Source of the DNA: Mycolicibacillus koreensis
GTDB lineage: Bacteria > Actinomycetota > Actinomycetes > Mycobacteriales > Mycobacteriaceae
Length of the DNA: 64,000 bases
Assembly: GCF_002104795.1 (NCBI RefSeq)
Contig: NZ_NCXO01000008.1
Location: 1-64,000 of the forward strand
Reading direction: 5' to 3'
Part shown: positions 58,212-64,000 of the stretch, in pieces
Layout of the letters: the number at the start of each line of letters is the position of its first letter
Position numbering within the stretch: position 1 is the stretch's first letter
The notes under the pieces: generated by a model
The model's database searches: none
What the model was told of the DNA's origin: nothing
What the model saw: the letters and a program-made list of their open reading frames with translations, nothing else
Position numbers and translations under genes: made by a program

Positions 58212-59420
58212 GTGAGTCTTCGGCAGCGTCTACGCCCGCGCAGCGGTGAGCAGCTCGCTGTGCTGGAGATGCACTGCTCCCACGCCCGCTACGTCTATAA
58301 CCTGGGTTTGGAGCATCGTCGCTTGCGGTGGCGTGGCCGCCGTGAGAACACCGGTGTGGCTCAGCAGATGCGTGAACTCACCGAAGCCCGCAAAGAGTTC
58401 GCCTGGTTGCGGGAAGGCTCCACCGTGGTTCAGCAGGGAGCCTTGCGTGACCTCGACCGCGCCTACGCGAACTTCTTCGCCGGGCGTGCCCGGTTTCCCC
58501 GTTTCCGGTCGGCTCGCGACCCTCGGCAGGGTTTCGTGGTGCGTGACCTCAAGGTTCGCCGCTACTCGAAGCGTCACGGCGCGCTGCTGGTTCCCAAGGC
58601 CGGGTGGGTGAAGTTCCGGCTGACCTACCCGTGGGAGAAGATCACCGAAGCCACCAGCGCGCGGATCACCGTTTCCGGTGGGCGCTGGCATGTCGCGCTG
58701 ACCACCCCCCCGCGAGGCAAACTCAACACCGAGGCCACGGCCGCACCCATCGGCATCGACCGCGGAGTAGCCAACACCGTGGCCACCAGTGACAGCGAGT
58801 TCTTCCAAGCCCCCACCTGGTCACCGCGCGAACAGAAACGCTTCATCGCGTTGCAACGCCACCTCGCGCGCCAACAGAAAGGCTCAACCCGCCGCGCGGT
58901 GACCGTTGCGAAGATCGCGGCGATGCACCACAGGTTGGCTGATCGCCGCCGTAACTGGGTGGAGCAGACCACCACCGAGCTGGCGCTACGGCACCGCAGC
59001 GTGGGTATCGAGAAGCTGCGTACCGCCAACATGGTGCGCCGCCCCAAACCCCAACCCAACCCCGACAAGCCCGGTGAGTTCTTGCCTAACGGGGCGTCGG
59101 CGAAAGCGAAACTCAACAAAGCCATCTACGCCTCCTGCTGGTCGCGGTTCGCTACGCGACTGGCCGACAAGACCGACGTGATCGAGGTGAACCCGCGCTT
59201 CACTTCACAGCAGTGCCACCACTGCGGCCACATCGACGCCCGCAACCGCGAGAGCCAAGCGAAGTTCCGGTGCGCACGTTGTGGCAACAGCGGCCATGCT
59301 GATGTTCACGCCGCGATGAACATCCGCGATCGAGCGTTTCGCTCATCGCGTCACCCGCCGGGCGACACTCGGCATACAGGCGAAGCTCACAACTTCGACC
59401 ACCACCCGGCCGCTGCCTAG
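58212..59420 (+). CDS. tnpB: TnpB RNA-guided nuclease of IS605 group
   Basis: 402 residues from a GTG. N-terminal basic HTH-like region (QLAVLEMHCSHARYVYNLGLEHRR), then a split RuvC fold: IGIDRGVANTVAT (Asp about 182), VGIEKLRTANM (Glu about 266) and HADVHAAMNI (Asp about 363). A zinc finger CHHCGH...CARCGN sits between the last two. All catalytic residues are present, so it may be active. The family uses an RNA made from the element's right end to cut target DNA beside a short flanking motif. The end is His-rich. Confidence 0.92.
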   Translation: MSLRQRLRPRSGEQLAVLEMHCSHARYVYNLGLEHRRLRWRGRRENTGVAQQMRELTEARKEFAWLREGSTVVQQGALRDLDRAYANFFAGRARFPRFRSARDPRQGFVVRDLKVRRYSKRHGALLVPKAGWVKFRLTYPWEKITEATSARITVSGGRWHVALTTPPRGKLNTEATAAPIGIDRGVANTVATSDSEFFQAPTWSPREQKRFIALQRHLARQQKGSTRRAVTVAKIAAMHHRLADRRRNWVEQTTTELALRHRSVGIEKLRTANMVRRPKPQPNPDKPGEFLPNGASAKAKLNKAIYASCWSRFATRLADKTDVIEVNPRFTSQQCHHCGHIDARNRESQAKFRCARCGNSGHADVHAAMNIRDRAFRSSRHPPGDTRHTGEAHNFDHHPAAA

Positions 59421-59465
59421 CAGCATCCGGGAATCCCCGTCCTTTAGGGCGGGGAGGATGTCAAC
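59421..59465 (+). ncRNA. Likely 3' end of the TnpB guide RNA scaffold
   Basis: The right-end hairpin (59436-59455) and the bases to 59465 are where the omega-RNA scaffold normally ends; the guide would be the host sequence from 59466 on (CATCGTGCAGCC...). The 5' end of the RNA lies inside tnpB and is not defined here. Confidence 0.5.
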
Positions 59466-59808
59466 ATCGTGCAGCCGGAGCCGGGCATCCCGAAATCGCC
59501 GAGCGGGCCGTACGCCTGGTGTTCGGCGGGGGCGTCACCGCCCACCCAGAACAGGGTTCCGGTGTAGTACAGCTCGCCGTCGTCGTCATAGAGGCGGAAC
59601 TGGTGGCGGTTGGGGTATGCAGAGTCCAGCTCGTCCTTGGTGGTGCCGCGCGCCCCGCGGGGGCCGATGATGCCTTCCTGCGAGGCGGATCGCCGAAAAT
59701 TGTCACGTCCCCGGCGGGCCGAGTCCACTGCAGAGGGTGGACCGGCAGCGCAACTCACCTGCGCGCCGCGGGGGGTCGACTCCGCGCGGCCGCTGCTTCA
59801 ATGCGCAC

Positions 59809-60783
59809 ATGAGTGAACACGGATGTTCGGTCGCGCAGTCGGAAGCCGTGCACAGCAGGTGCGCGGGCGCGTTGGTCGGCGCAGCGGTGGGGGACGCCCT
59901 CGGTGCGCCCTATGAGTTCACCTATCCCGACACCGGCACCCCCGTCGCGATGAAAGGAGGTGGGGCGTTCGGATGGGAGCCGGGCCAGTGGACCGACGAC
60001 ACCGACATGGCGATCTGCGTGGCGCACGGGCTGGTCGACGGTGACGGACTCACCGCCGCGAGCCTCGATGCGATCGCCGCGAACTTTCGCCGATGGCTGG
60101 CGTCTGGACCCAAAGACGTCGGACGCCAGACCAAGGTGGTTCTGCTGCATGGCGGTGATACCGCGGAGTCGATGGCGGCGTACTCGGCCACGAAGGGCCG
60201 GACCGGCGGAAACGGCTCCTTGATGCGCACCGCGGTGGTGGGATTGCGCCACCTCGATCGCCCCGATCTCGCCGCTGAGGCGGCCGATCGAATCAGTGCG
60301 ATCACCCACCCCGATGCCGACGCACGGCTGGCGTGCGCGTTGTGGAGCTTCTCGATCGCCCACGCGGCCCGCCACGGTGACCTCGACGGACCTCGGCGGT
60401 ATCTCGAAGAAGTGGCTCCGGAACAGGTCCGTGGGCGGTGGACGGACCTTCTGGGCCAAGCGACCGCTGCAGACCCCAGGCGCGATTTCCCCAACAACGG
60501 CTGGGTCGTGCACGCTTTGCAGACCGCCTGGTGGGCGATCACCACCACGCCGGGGACAGGAGAGGGGCACGTGGTCGGCGCTCTTGAGCGCGCAGTCTTG
60601 GCCGGTGGCGATACCGACACCGTCGCCTCGATCGCCGGAGCGCTGCTGGGGGCGCGGTGGGGGCTGTCGGCCATTCCGCTCACATGGCGTACCGCGGTGC
60701 ACGGCTGGCCGGGGATCGACGCCGACGGACTCGAAGCTCTCGCGGCGCGGGTCGTCGACGCTGGGCGTTCGGCCACCGGATAG
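59809..60783 (+). CDS. ADP-ribosylglycohydrolase family protein
   Basis: 324 residues from the ATG at 59809. The ARH fold motifs are GALVGAAVGDALGAPYEF, then GQWTDDTDMAICVA (metal-binding T-DD), GGNGSLMRTAVVG and VLAGGDTDTVASIAGALLGARWG (second metal site). Enzymes of this family remove ADP-ribose from proteins or small molecules with Mg2+. It could undo a modification or serve as an antitoxin-like factor; the possible ART-like protein at 31171 is the only conceivable partner in the window. The length is typical. Confidence 0.9.
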   Translation: MSEHGCSVAQSEAVHSRCAGALVGAAVGDALGAPYEFTYPDTGTPVAMKGGGAFGWEPGQWTDDTDMAICVAHGLVDGDGLTAASLDAIAANFRRWLASGPKDVGRQTKVVLLHGGDTAESMAAYSATKGRTGGNGSLMRTAVVGLRHLDRPDLAAEAADRISAITHPDADARLACALWSFSIAHAARHGDLDGPRRYLEEVAPEQVRGRWTDLLGQATAADPRRDFPNNGWVVHALQTAWWAITTTPGTGEGHVVGALERAVLAGGDTDTVASIAGALLGARWGLSAIPLTWRTAVHGWPGIDADGLEALAARVVDAGRSATG

Positions 60784-60832
60784 GCCGCGCCTCGTAGGGC
60801 TGGGCCGGTGAATCTGGGCGACGCTCACAGCC

Positions 60833-61069
60833 ATGAGCAGTGACACCACCGTCTACACCGATTCCTACGGCGAAGTCAGCGAGGCGCAGTGGCGTCTGTA
60901 CCGGGAGTGCAACGTCAGCCCCTCTGACCACGACATGCTGGTGGAGGTCTACGGCGGCGGACCGATCGGACGGGACCAGATCATGGCCGCTGTTCGCGAG
61001 TTCACTCGCGACGGCATGTACCGGGAGTTCGACATGGTCCGCGACGCTCGCCGCAAGGGGCGCATCTAA
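60833..61069 (+). CDS. Small helical hypothetical protein
   Basis: 78 residues starting MSSDTTVYTDSYGEVSEAQWRLYRECNVSPSDHDMLVEVYG. Helical, with a basic end (VRDARRKGRI). No family was recognised. Confidence 0.5.
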   Translation: MSSDTTVYTDSYGEVSEAQWRLYRECNVSPSDHDMLVEVYGGGPIGRDQIMAAVREFTRDGMYREFDMVRDARRKGRI

Positions 61070-61082
61070 CGGAGCGGCCTGT

Positions 61083-61325
61083 TCAGCGGTTGACGGCCGA
61101 TGCGATCGCGCGAACGATCTCGTCCCACACCCGCTCGATGACCAGAGTCTTCTGGGCGACGGTCATGGTGTCCGACACCTCGGAGTCCAGCGCACGGGCC
61201 GCGGCGTTGGCCACATTCACAAGGCTTCCGATGGCTTCGATGTGGTCGCGGATGGAGTTGTATTGGCGCAGGTCGGACGTGCGCGTGATGATTGCAGCGG
61301 GGCGGTCCGCGGTGAGAGTGTGCAT
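61083..61325 (-). CDS. Small helical hypothetical protein
   Basis: 80 residues starting MHTLTADRPAAIITRTSDLRQYNSIRDHIEAIGSLVNVANAAARALDSEV. Helical and soluble, with GGTCGGTGGG far upstream only. Convergent with the previous gene. Confidence 0.5.
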   Translation of the reverse strand: MHTLTADRPAAIITRTSDLRQYNSIRDHIEAIGSLVNVANAAARALDSEVSDTMTVAQKTLVIERVWDEIVRAIASAVNR

Positions 61326-61516
61326 AGGGCGTCCTTTCGGGTCGGTGGGGGATTCAGATCGTGGGGGTGTCGTCGCGGTGATGCTAGTTCACACTCCGCG
61401 TCGCTGCATATACTCTTATAAATGATTCAGTATTAGCGGTGTGTCGCCGCCGTAGGCAGTAACATCAGCATACGATCGCACCCTGACATGGAGACCTACG
61501 TTTATGGAGCCCATCG
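61326..61516. promoter_or_regulatory. Promoter region of the EspR-like cassette
   Basis: 190 bases between divergent genes. GCATATACTCTTATAAATGATTCAG near 61407 is AT-rich and offers TATACT and TATAAA as -10 boxes. No clear operator is seen and none of the window's repeated motifs occurs here. Confidence 0.4.
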
Positions 61517-61984
61517 GTGACTGACGCTGTGGAGAGTTCCGAGCTATCGGAAAAGCTCAACCGGCTGTTCGAGACCATGCGCAAGCCGCATGACCCGCCC
61601 CTGTCCAACGCGGCGGCCGCGGCCGCCATCACAGAGAGCACCGGAGTCGCCATCAGCGCCGCTTACCTTTGGCAGCTGCGCACCGGGCTCAAGAGCAACC
61701 CGACGGTCACGCATCTGCGGGCCATCGCCGAATACTTCGGGGTACCGGCGTCATATCTGATCGACGCGGGAATAGACCCACACCTGGACGCACAGATCAA
61801 GCTGCTGTCGACTTTCCGGGACGCGGGAATAAGGGACTTGGCCACCCGCGCCGCCGGGCTGACATCGCAGTCGCTGGAGAGTATCCGCCAGATGATCGAC
61901 CAGGTTCGCCGCCTGGAGGAACTGCCGCCAATAGGCCCTTCACCAGGAGAAGGGCGCGGAACCGGAGATAGCGAGGAGCCGTAG
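61517..61984 (+). CDS. EspR-like XRE regulator
   Basis: 155 residues from a GTG. SEKLNRLFETMRKPHDPPLSNAAAAAAI, then GVAISAAYLWQLRTGLKSNPTVTHLRAIAEYFGVPASYLID and FRDAGIRDLATRAAGLTSQSLESIRQMIDQVRRLE follow EspR of Mycobacterium along its length: an atypical helix-turn-helix and a C-terminal dimer helix. EspR controls ESX-1 genes and binds widely. The ~20-residue acidic tail is extra. It heads a cassette with an ImmA-like peptidase five bases on. Confidence 0.82.
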   Translation: MTDAVESSELSEKLNRLFETMRKPHDPPLSNAAAAAAITESTGVAISAAYLWQLRTGLKSNPTVTHLRAIAEYFGVPASYLIDAGIDPHLDAQIKLLSTFRDAGIRDLATRAAGLTSQSLESIRQMIDQVRRLEELPPIGPSPGEGRGTGDSEEP

Positions 61985-61989
61985 CGGAA

Positions 61990-62490
61990 ATGCCCATGTC
62001 ACGTCGCGAGATAGCCGCTCTCGCAGAGTCTTTGCCTGTTCCATGCCCGTGGAACCTCGATGTCTTCCTCGCCCGCATATCGGACATCCGCAACCGTCCC
62101 ATACGGCGGGTCGCCGTCGACACATCCGGCCTGGTCAACAGCCCATGCGGGCTGTGGATCGACCGCGACACCGAGGATTTGATCGTCCATGAGCGCGACA
62201 CATCCGACTACCACATAGACCAGATCGTGTGCCACGAGATCGGCCACATGATGCTCGATCACCACCTCAACCAGCAGTCTGACCTCGGCGAGGATCGGGT
62301 GTCCGATATCCACACCGAATTGCTGCCTGATCTCGACCCGCGAGTGGTGAAATCCATCCTGACGCGCAGCCAGTTCGACTCCGACCAGGAGCGCGAAGCG
62401 GAGACGTTCGCCAACATCTTGATGATCCGGGCCGCTGAAGCCGGTGCACGCCAATCCATGATCCGCAGCATGTTCTTTCCCCAGCGGTGA
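61990..62490 (+). CDS. ImmA/IrrE-type metallopeptidase
   Basis: 166 residues. The zinc motif is IVCHEIGHMMLDHH (HExxH), and a downstream QEREAETFANIL supplies the third ligand. Members of this family cleave XRE-type repressors, and the EspR-like gene five bases upstream is the natural target. It overlaps the next gene by four bases. Confidence 0.85.
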   Translation: MPMSRREIAALAESLPVPCPWNLDVFLARISDIRNRPIRRVAVDTSGLVNSPCGLWIDRDTEDLIVHERDTSDYHIDQIVCHEIGHMMLDHHLNQQSDLGEDRVSDIHTELLPDLDPRVVKSILTRSQFDSDQEREAETFANILMIRAAEAGARQSMIRSMFFPQR

Positions 62491-63698
62491 CCACCAGCTA
62501 CCCGCCGTGCGTGACGTGGCCAGCGCTGGCGTGCATCGCCGCGGTGCTGATCGCGAGATACCTGTTCTTCAACAAGAGCGGATACGAGTCGGCCTTCAAC
62601 AATCTGCTCACCTGCCTGTTCGCCGCGAACATCTTGCGTGAGCGCACAGCCGAAGTGATGCTCGACGACGCGGGGATTATGTCGATAACCACCGCCCAGC
62701 ACGCATCGCTGGTGGCGGTGGTCTTCGCCAACGCCGAGCTGCTGCGGTTCATCAGGCTGTGGAAACATCCGCCCGCGGACACCGAGCGATACACCTATCT
62801 GACCCCCTACGTGGCGGCCGCCGCGGTGTCGGGCGGCTTCTGGATAGCGGCCACTCCCGCACGGCAGGCAGGCCAGACGCTGGAGGAGTTCGGTGGCTGG
62901 ACGGCGATGATCGCCTGGACCATTCTCGTCAGTATCTTCGTGACTACAGGCGCTGGCCTGGCGTATAACTCCGTGCGCGAATTCCGCGGCCCCGAAACGA
63001 GTCTGCGTGAGCGCCTCCTTGCCGCATCCGGGGTGGTGATCGGCAGCTTCATCGTGGCCACCAGCGTGGACGTTCCGGTGCTGGCGGCGGCCGACGCCCT
63101 CGGAAGGGTCGACGCCGAGCCGATATTGACCTGGCTGCACGGACAGACGATATTTCTGGAGACTGTGGGCACCTGCCTGTTCGGGCTGGTGCCGTTCGCA
63201 TTGGCCGCCATGGCGCAAGTCGGTCTCGACACCACCAGCTGCCGCTTGCGCAGAATCCGCCCGCTGCTGATCGACCTGATGGACGCCGCCCCCGAGGTCG
63301 TCTTCCAGCTGCCCGACCCGTACAAGCGCCGCGGCTGGACGGCCCTTGACCTGCACCAGGCCGTCGTTCAGATTCGCGACGGCATCCTGCATCTGAGGCC
63401 GTGGATGCTCACTCTCAGTGAGGCCACCGCCGACAGACTCTGCACACTCCACCGCGTGCCCGACGGCGAACGTGCGGAGGCCATCCTGGCGTTTCAGCTG
63501 GCGGCGGCGATACGGCGAAAGGATCGGGGACGTGACCCTGCCCCCGCGGCCAATTCGAGCAGCGGTCGCGCCGCCAGCCCACCTTCCCGGTCGGCCGATC
63601 TCGACGGTGAGACCGCCGAAATGCTCCGGCTAGCGAAGTGGTGGCCCGTCGCCAGCACGCACCAACCATTGGAGGAGAACCATGTCCGCAGCACCTGA
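62487..63698 (+). CDS. MAB_1171c-family membrane protein
   Basis: 403 residues from a GTG. Seven hydrophobic segments in residues 8-240 (WPALACIAAVLIARYLFF, LTCLFAANIL, SLVAVVFANAELLRFI, YVAAAAVSGGFWIAA, MIAWTILVSIFVTTGAGLAY, LLAASGVVIGSFIVAT and LFGLVPFALAAMAQV) precede a soluble tail with a YKRRGWTALDLHQAVVQIRDGI motif. This is the layout of the MAB_1171c putative transporter family, usually found after XRE and ImmA genes in mycobacteria. It overlaps the P450 start by 17 bases. Confidence 0.78.
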   Translation: MTTSYPPCVTWPALACIAAVLIARYLFFNKSGYESAFNNLLTCLFAANILRERTAEVMLDDAGIMSITTAQHASLVAVVFANAELLRFIRLWKHPPADTERYTYLTPYVAAAAVSGGFWIAATPARQAGQTLEEFGGWTAMIAWTILVSIFVTTGAGLAYNSVREFRGPETSLRERLLAASGVVIGSFIVATSVDVPVLAAADALGRVDAEPILTWLHGQTIFLETVGTCLFGLVPFALAAMAQVGLDTTSCRLRRIRPLLIDLMDAAPEVVFQLPDPYKRRGWTALDLHQAVVQIRDGILHLRPWMLTLSEATADRLCTLHRVPDGERAEAILAFQLAAAIRRKDRGRDPAPAANSSSGRAASPPSRSADLDGETAEMLRLAKWWPVASTHQPLEENHVRST

Positions 63699-64000
63699 AC
63701 CGTTCCCGCGCCCGAGCTGGCGGCTACCCGTCCTGGGCGATCTGCTCCGCGTGGACATGTCGCGCCCCGCGCAGGGGATCGCCGACGACATCGCCGCGTT
63801 CGACGGCCTCATGGAGCAGCGCATCTTCGACATCTCAGTCGTCTGCGTATCGCGAAGTGATCTTGTCGATGAGATCAACGACGAGGCCCACTGGGAGAAG
63901 CACGTCGGCCACTCACTGCGCAAGCTGCGCCCGGTCAGCGGGGACGGGCTGTTCACCGCGTACAACCACGAGCCGAACTGGGCCAAGGCGCACAACATCT
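63682..64000 (+). CDS. CYP102-type cytochrome P450, cut by the window end
   Basis: First 106 residues, starting MSAAPEPFPRPSWRLPVLGDLLRVD. ISVVCVSRSDLVDEINDEAHWEKHVGHSLRKLRP followed by GDGLFTAYNHEPNWAKAHNI matches the N-terminal part of self-sufficient CYP102 enzymes, where a P450 is fused to its reductase and hydroxylates fatty acids. The heme and reductase domains lie beyond the window. The start lies inside the transporter gene, with GGAGGA upstream. Confidence 0.82.
   Translation, partial: MSAAPEPFPRPSWRLPVLGDLLRVDMSRPAQGIADDIAAFDGLMEQRIFDISVVCVSRSDLVDEINDEAHWEKHVGHSLRKLRPVSGDGLFTAYNHEPNWAKAHNI

Larger units (their letters stand above)
58116..59465 (+). mobile_element. IS200/IS605-type insertion element with tnpB only
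   Basis: 1350 bases. The left side has a CCCCACCC/GGGTGGGG hairpin near 58132-58153. The right end has a CCCCGTCC/GGGCGGGG hairpin at 59436-59455, followed by AGGATGTCAA, the usual right end of this group. TTGAC precedes the left junction (58111-58115). No target duplication is present and no tnpA is found, so it would need a Y1 transposase supplied in trans. The ends were placed by restoring the interrupted reading frame. Confidence 0.8.
7695..59710. repeat. Dispersed 10-mer TGTCACGTCC, 15 copies
   Basis: Exact copies on the + strand start at 7695, 12319, 18519, 23693, 32512, 33203, 38576, 38714, 44447, 51271 and 59701. Copies on the minus strand (GGACGTGACA on +) start at 29609, 47259, 51862 and 54681. 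By chance about 0.1 would be expected in 64 kb on both strands, ignoring composition. The base after the motif is usually T. Some copies are in coding sequence, others lie between genes. None was seen in 1-7694 or 59711-64000. The range given spans the first to the last copy. Confidence 0.8.
58077..59758 (-). pseudogene. Small gene interrupted by the IS605-type element
   Basis: Minus-strand frame from about 59758 (start uncertain) reads LDSAYPNRHQFRLYDDDGEL, YYTGTLFWVGGDAPAEHQAY and GPLGDFGMPGSGCTM up to 59466, and then meets the element. Beyond it, 58115 down to 58077 reads VKYTGNPDWDCG and stops. Removing 58116-59465 joins the two in frame. The host protein looks like a beta-rich phage/plasmid protein. 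Confidence 0.65.

Noticed and set aside
59809..60783. DraG nitrogenase-regulating hydrolase
   Set aside because: The fold is shared, but no nitrogen-fixation context exists, so only the family name is used.
61997..62006. A further TGTCACGTCC copy in the ImmA-like gene
   Set aside because: The sequence is TGTCACGTCG, one mismatch, so it was not counted.

Overview
The window is high-GC DNA that reads as Mycobacterium or a close relative. The evidence is a tRNA Gly-Cys-Val cluster next to tRNA-Val(CAC), homologues of the ESX-associated proteins EccA, EspI and EspR, a gene of the mycobacterial MAB_1171c transporter family, and frequent GTG starts. Most of the window is one large mosaic mobile element, probably integrated beside tRNA-Val(CAC). 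Its right boundary was not found.

Layout. 0.1-5.7 kb: phage-like remnant (helical protein, HNH endonuclease, tail tape-measure-like protein with a Cys/His hydrolase domain) and two small genes. 5.8-6.3 kb: four tRNA genes. 6.3-13.6 kb: integration module with five phased arm-type repeats, a tyrosine integrase, an excisionase, a Fic protein, a winged-helix nucleotidyltransferase, a PyrE-like enzyme, a DUF2637-type membrane protein and a second integrase. 13.9-16.8 kb: hydrolase, DEDDh exonuclease and small genes. 16.8-30.6 kb: transfer/secretion module with an EspI-like ATPase, VirB6/TrbL-like, VirB4-like, PrgI-like and pilin-like membrane proteins, a TcpC/VirB8-like protein, an acidic discoidin-domain protein and an EccA-like AAA ATPase. 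30.6-41.5 kb: replication/recombination module with a Cas4/RecB-type nuclease, a RuvC-like resolvase and two copies of a small DNA-binding gene plus a large replication-type gene. A nine-repeat type I-E-like CRISPR array lies between the two copies, and an iteron-rich, AT-rich origin candidate follows. 42-57.8 kb: a long field of small overlapping genes, including an XRE/AbiEii-like fusion, a SLOG protein, a DUF120 riboflavin-kinase-like protein, an ATP-grasp protein and a phosphoesterase. 58.1-59.5 kb: an IS605-type element carrying only tnpB, inserted in a gene. 59.8-64 kb: ADP-ribosylglycohydrolase, an EspR-like regulator, an ImmA-like peptidase, a MAB_1171c-type membrane protein and the start of a CYP102-type P450.

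Three kinds of structure are not explained by the genes. (1) The 10-mer TGTCACGTCC occurs at least 15 times between 7.7 and 59.7 kb and was not seen in the flanks. (2) The palindrome GTCTC-N7-GAGAC occurs eight times, always between genes and usually just upstream of a start; it looks like the operator of an element-wide repressor. (3) The CRISPR array has no cas genes nearby, and its seventh spacer matches 30 of 33 bases of the replication gene just downstream. That suggests defence against a related replicon, with the resident copy escaping by mismatches.

Three likely frameshifts cluster between 43.0 and 46.3 kb; they could be decay or assembly error. All functional calls come from reading motifs by eye, with no database search.
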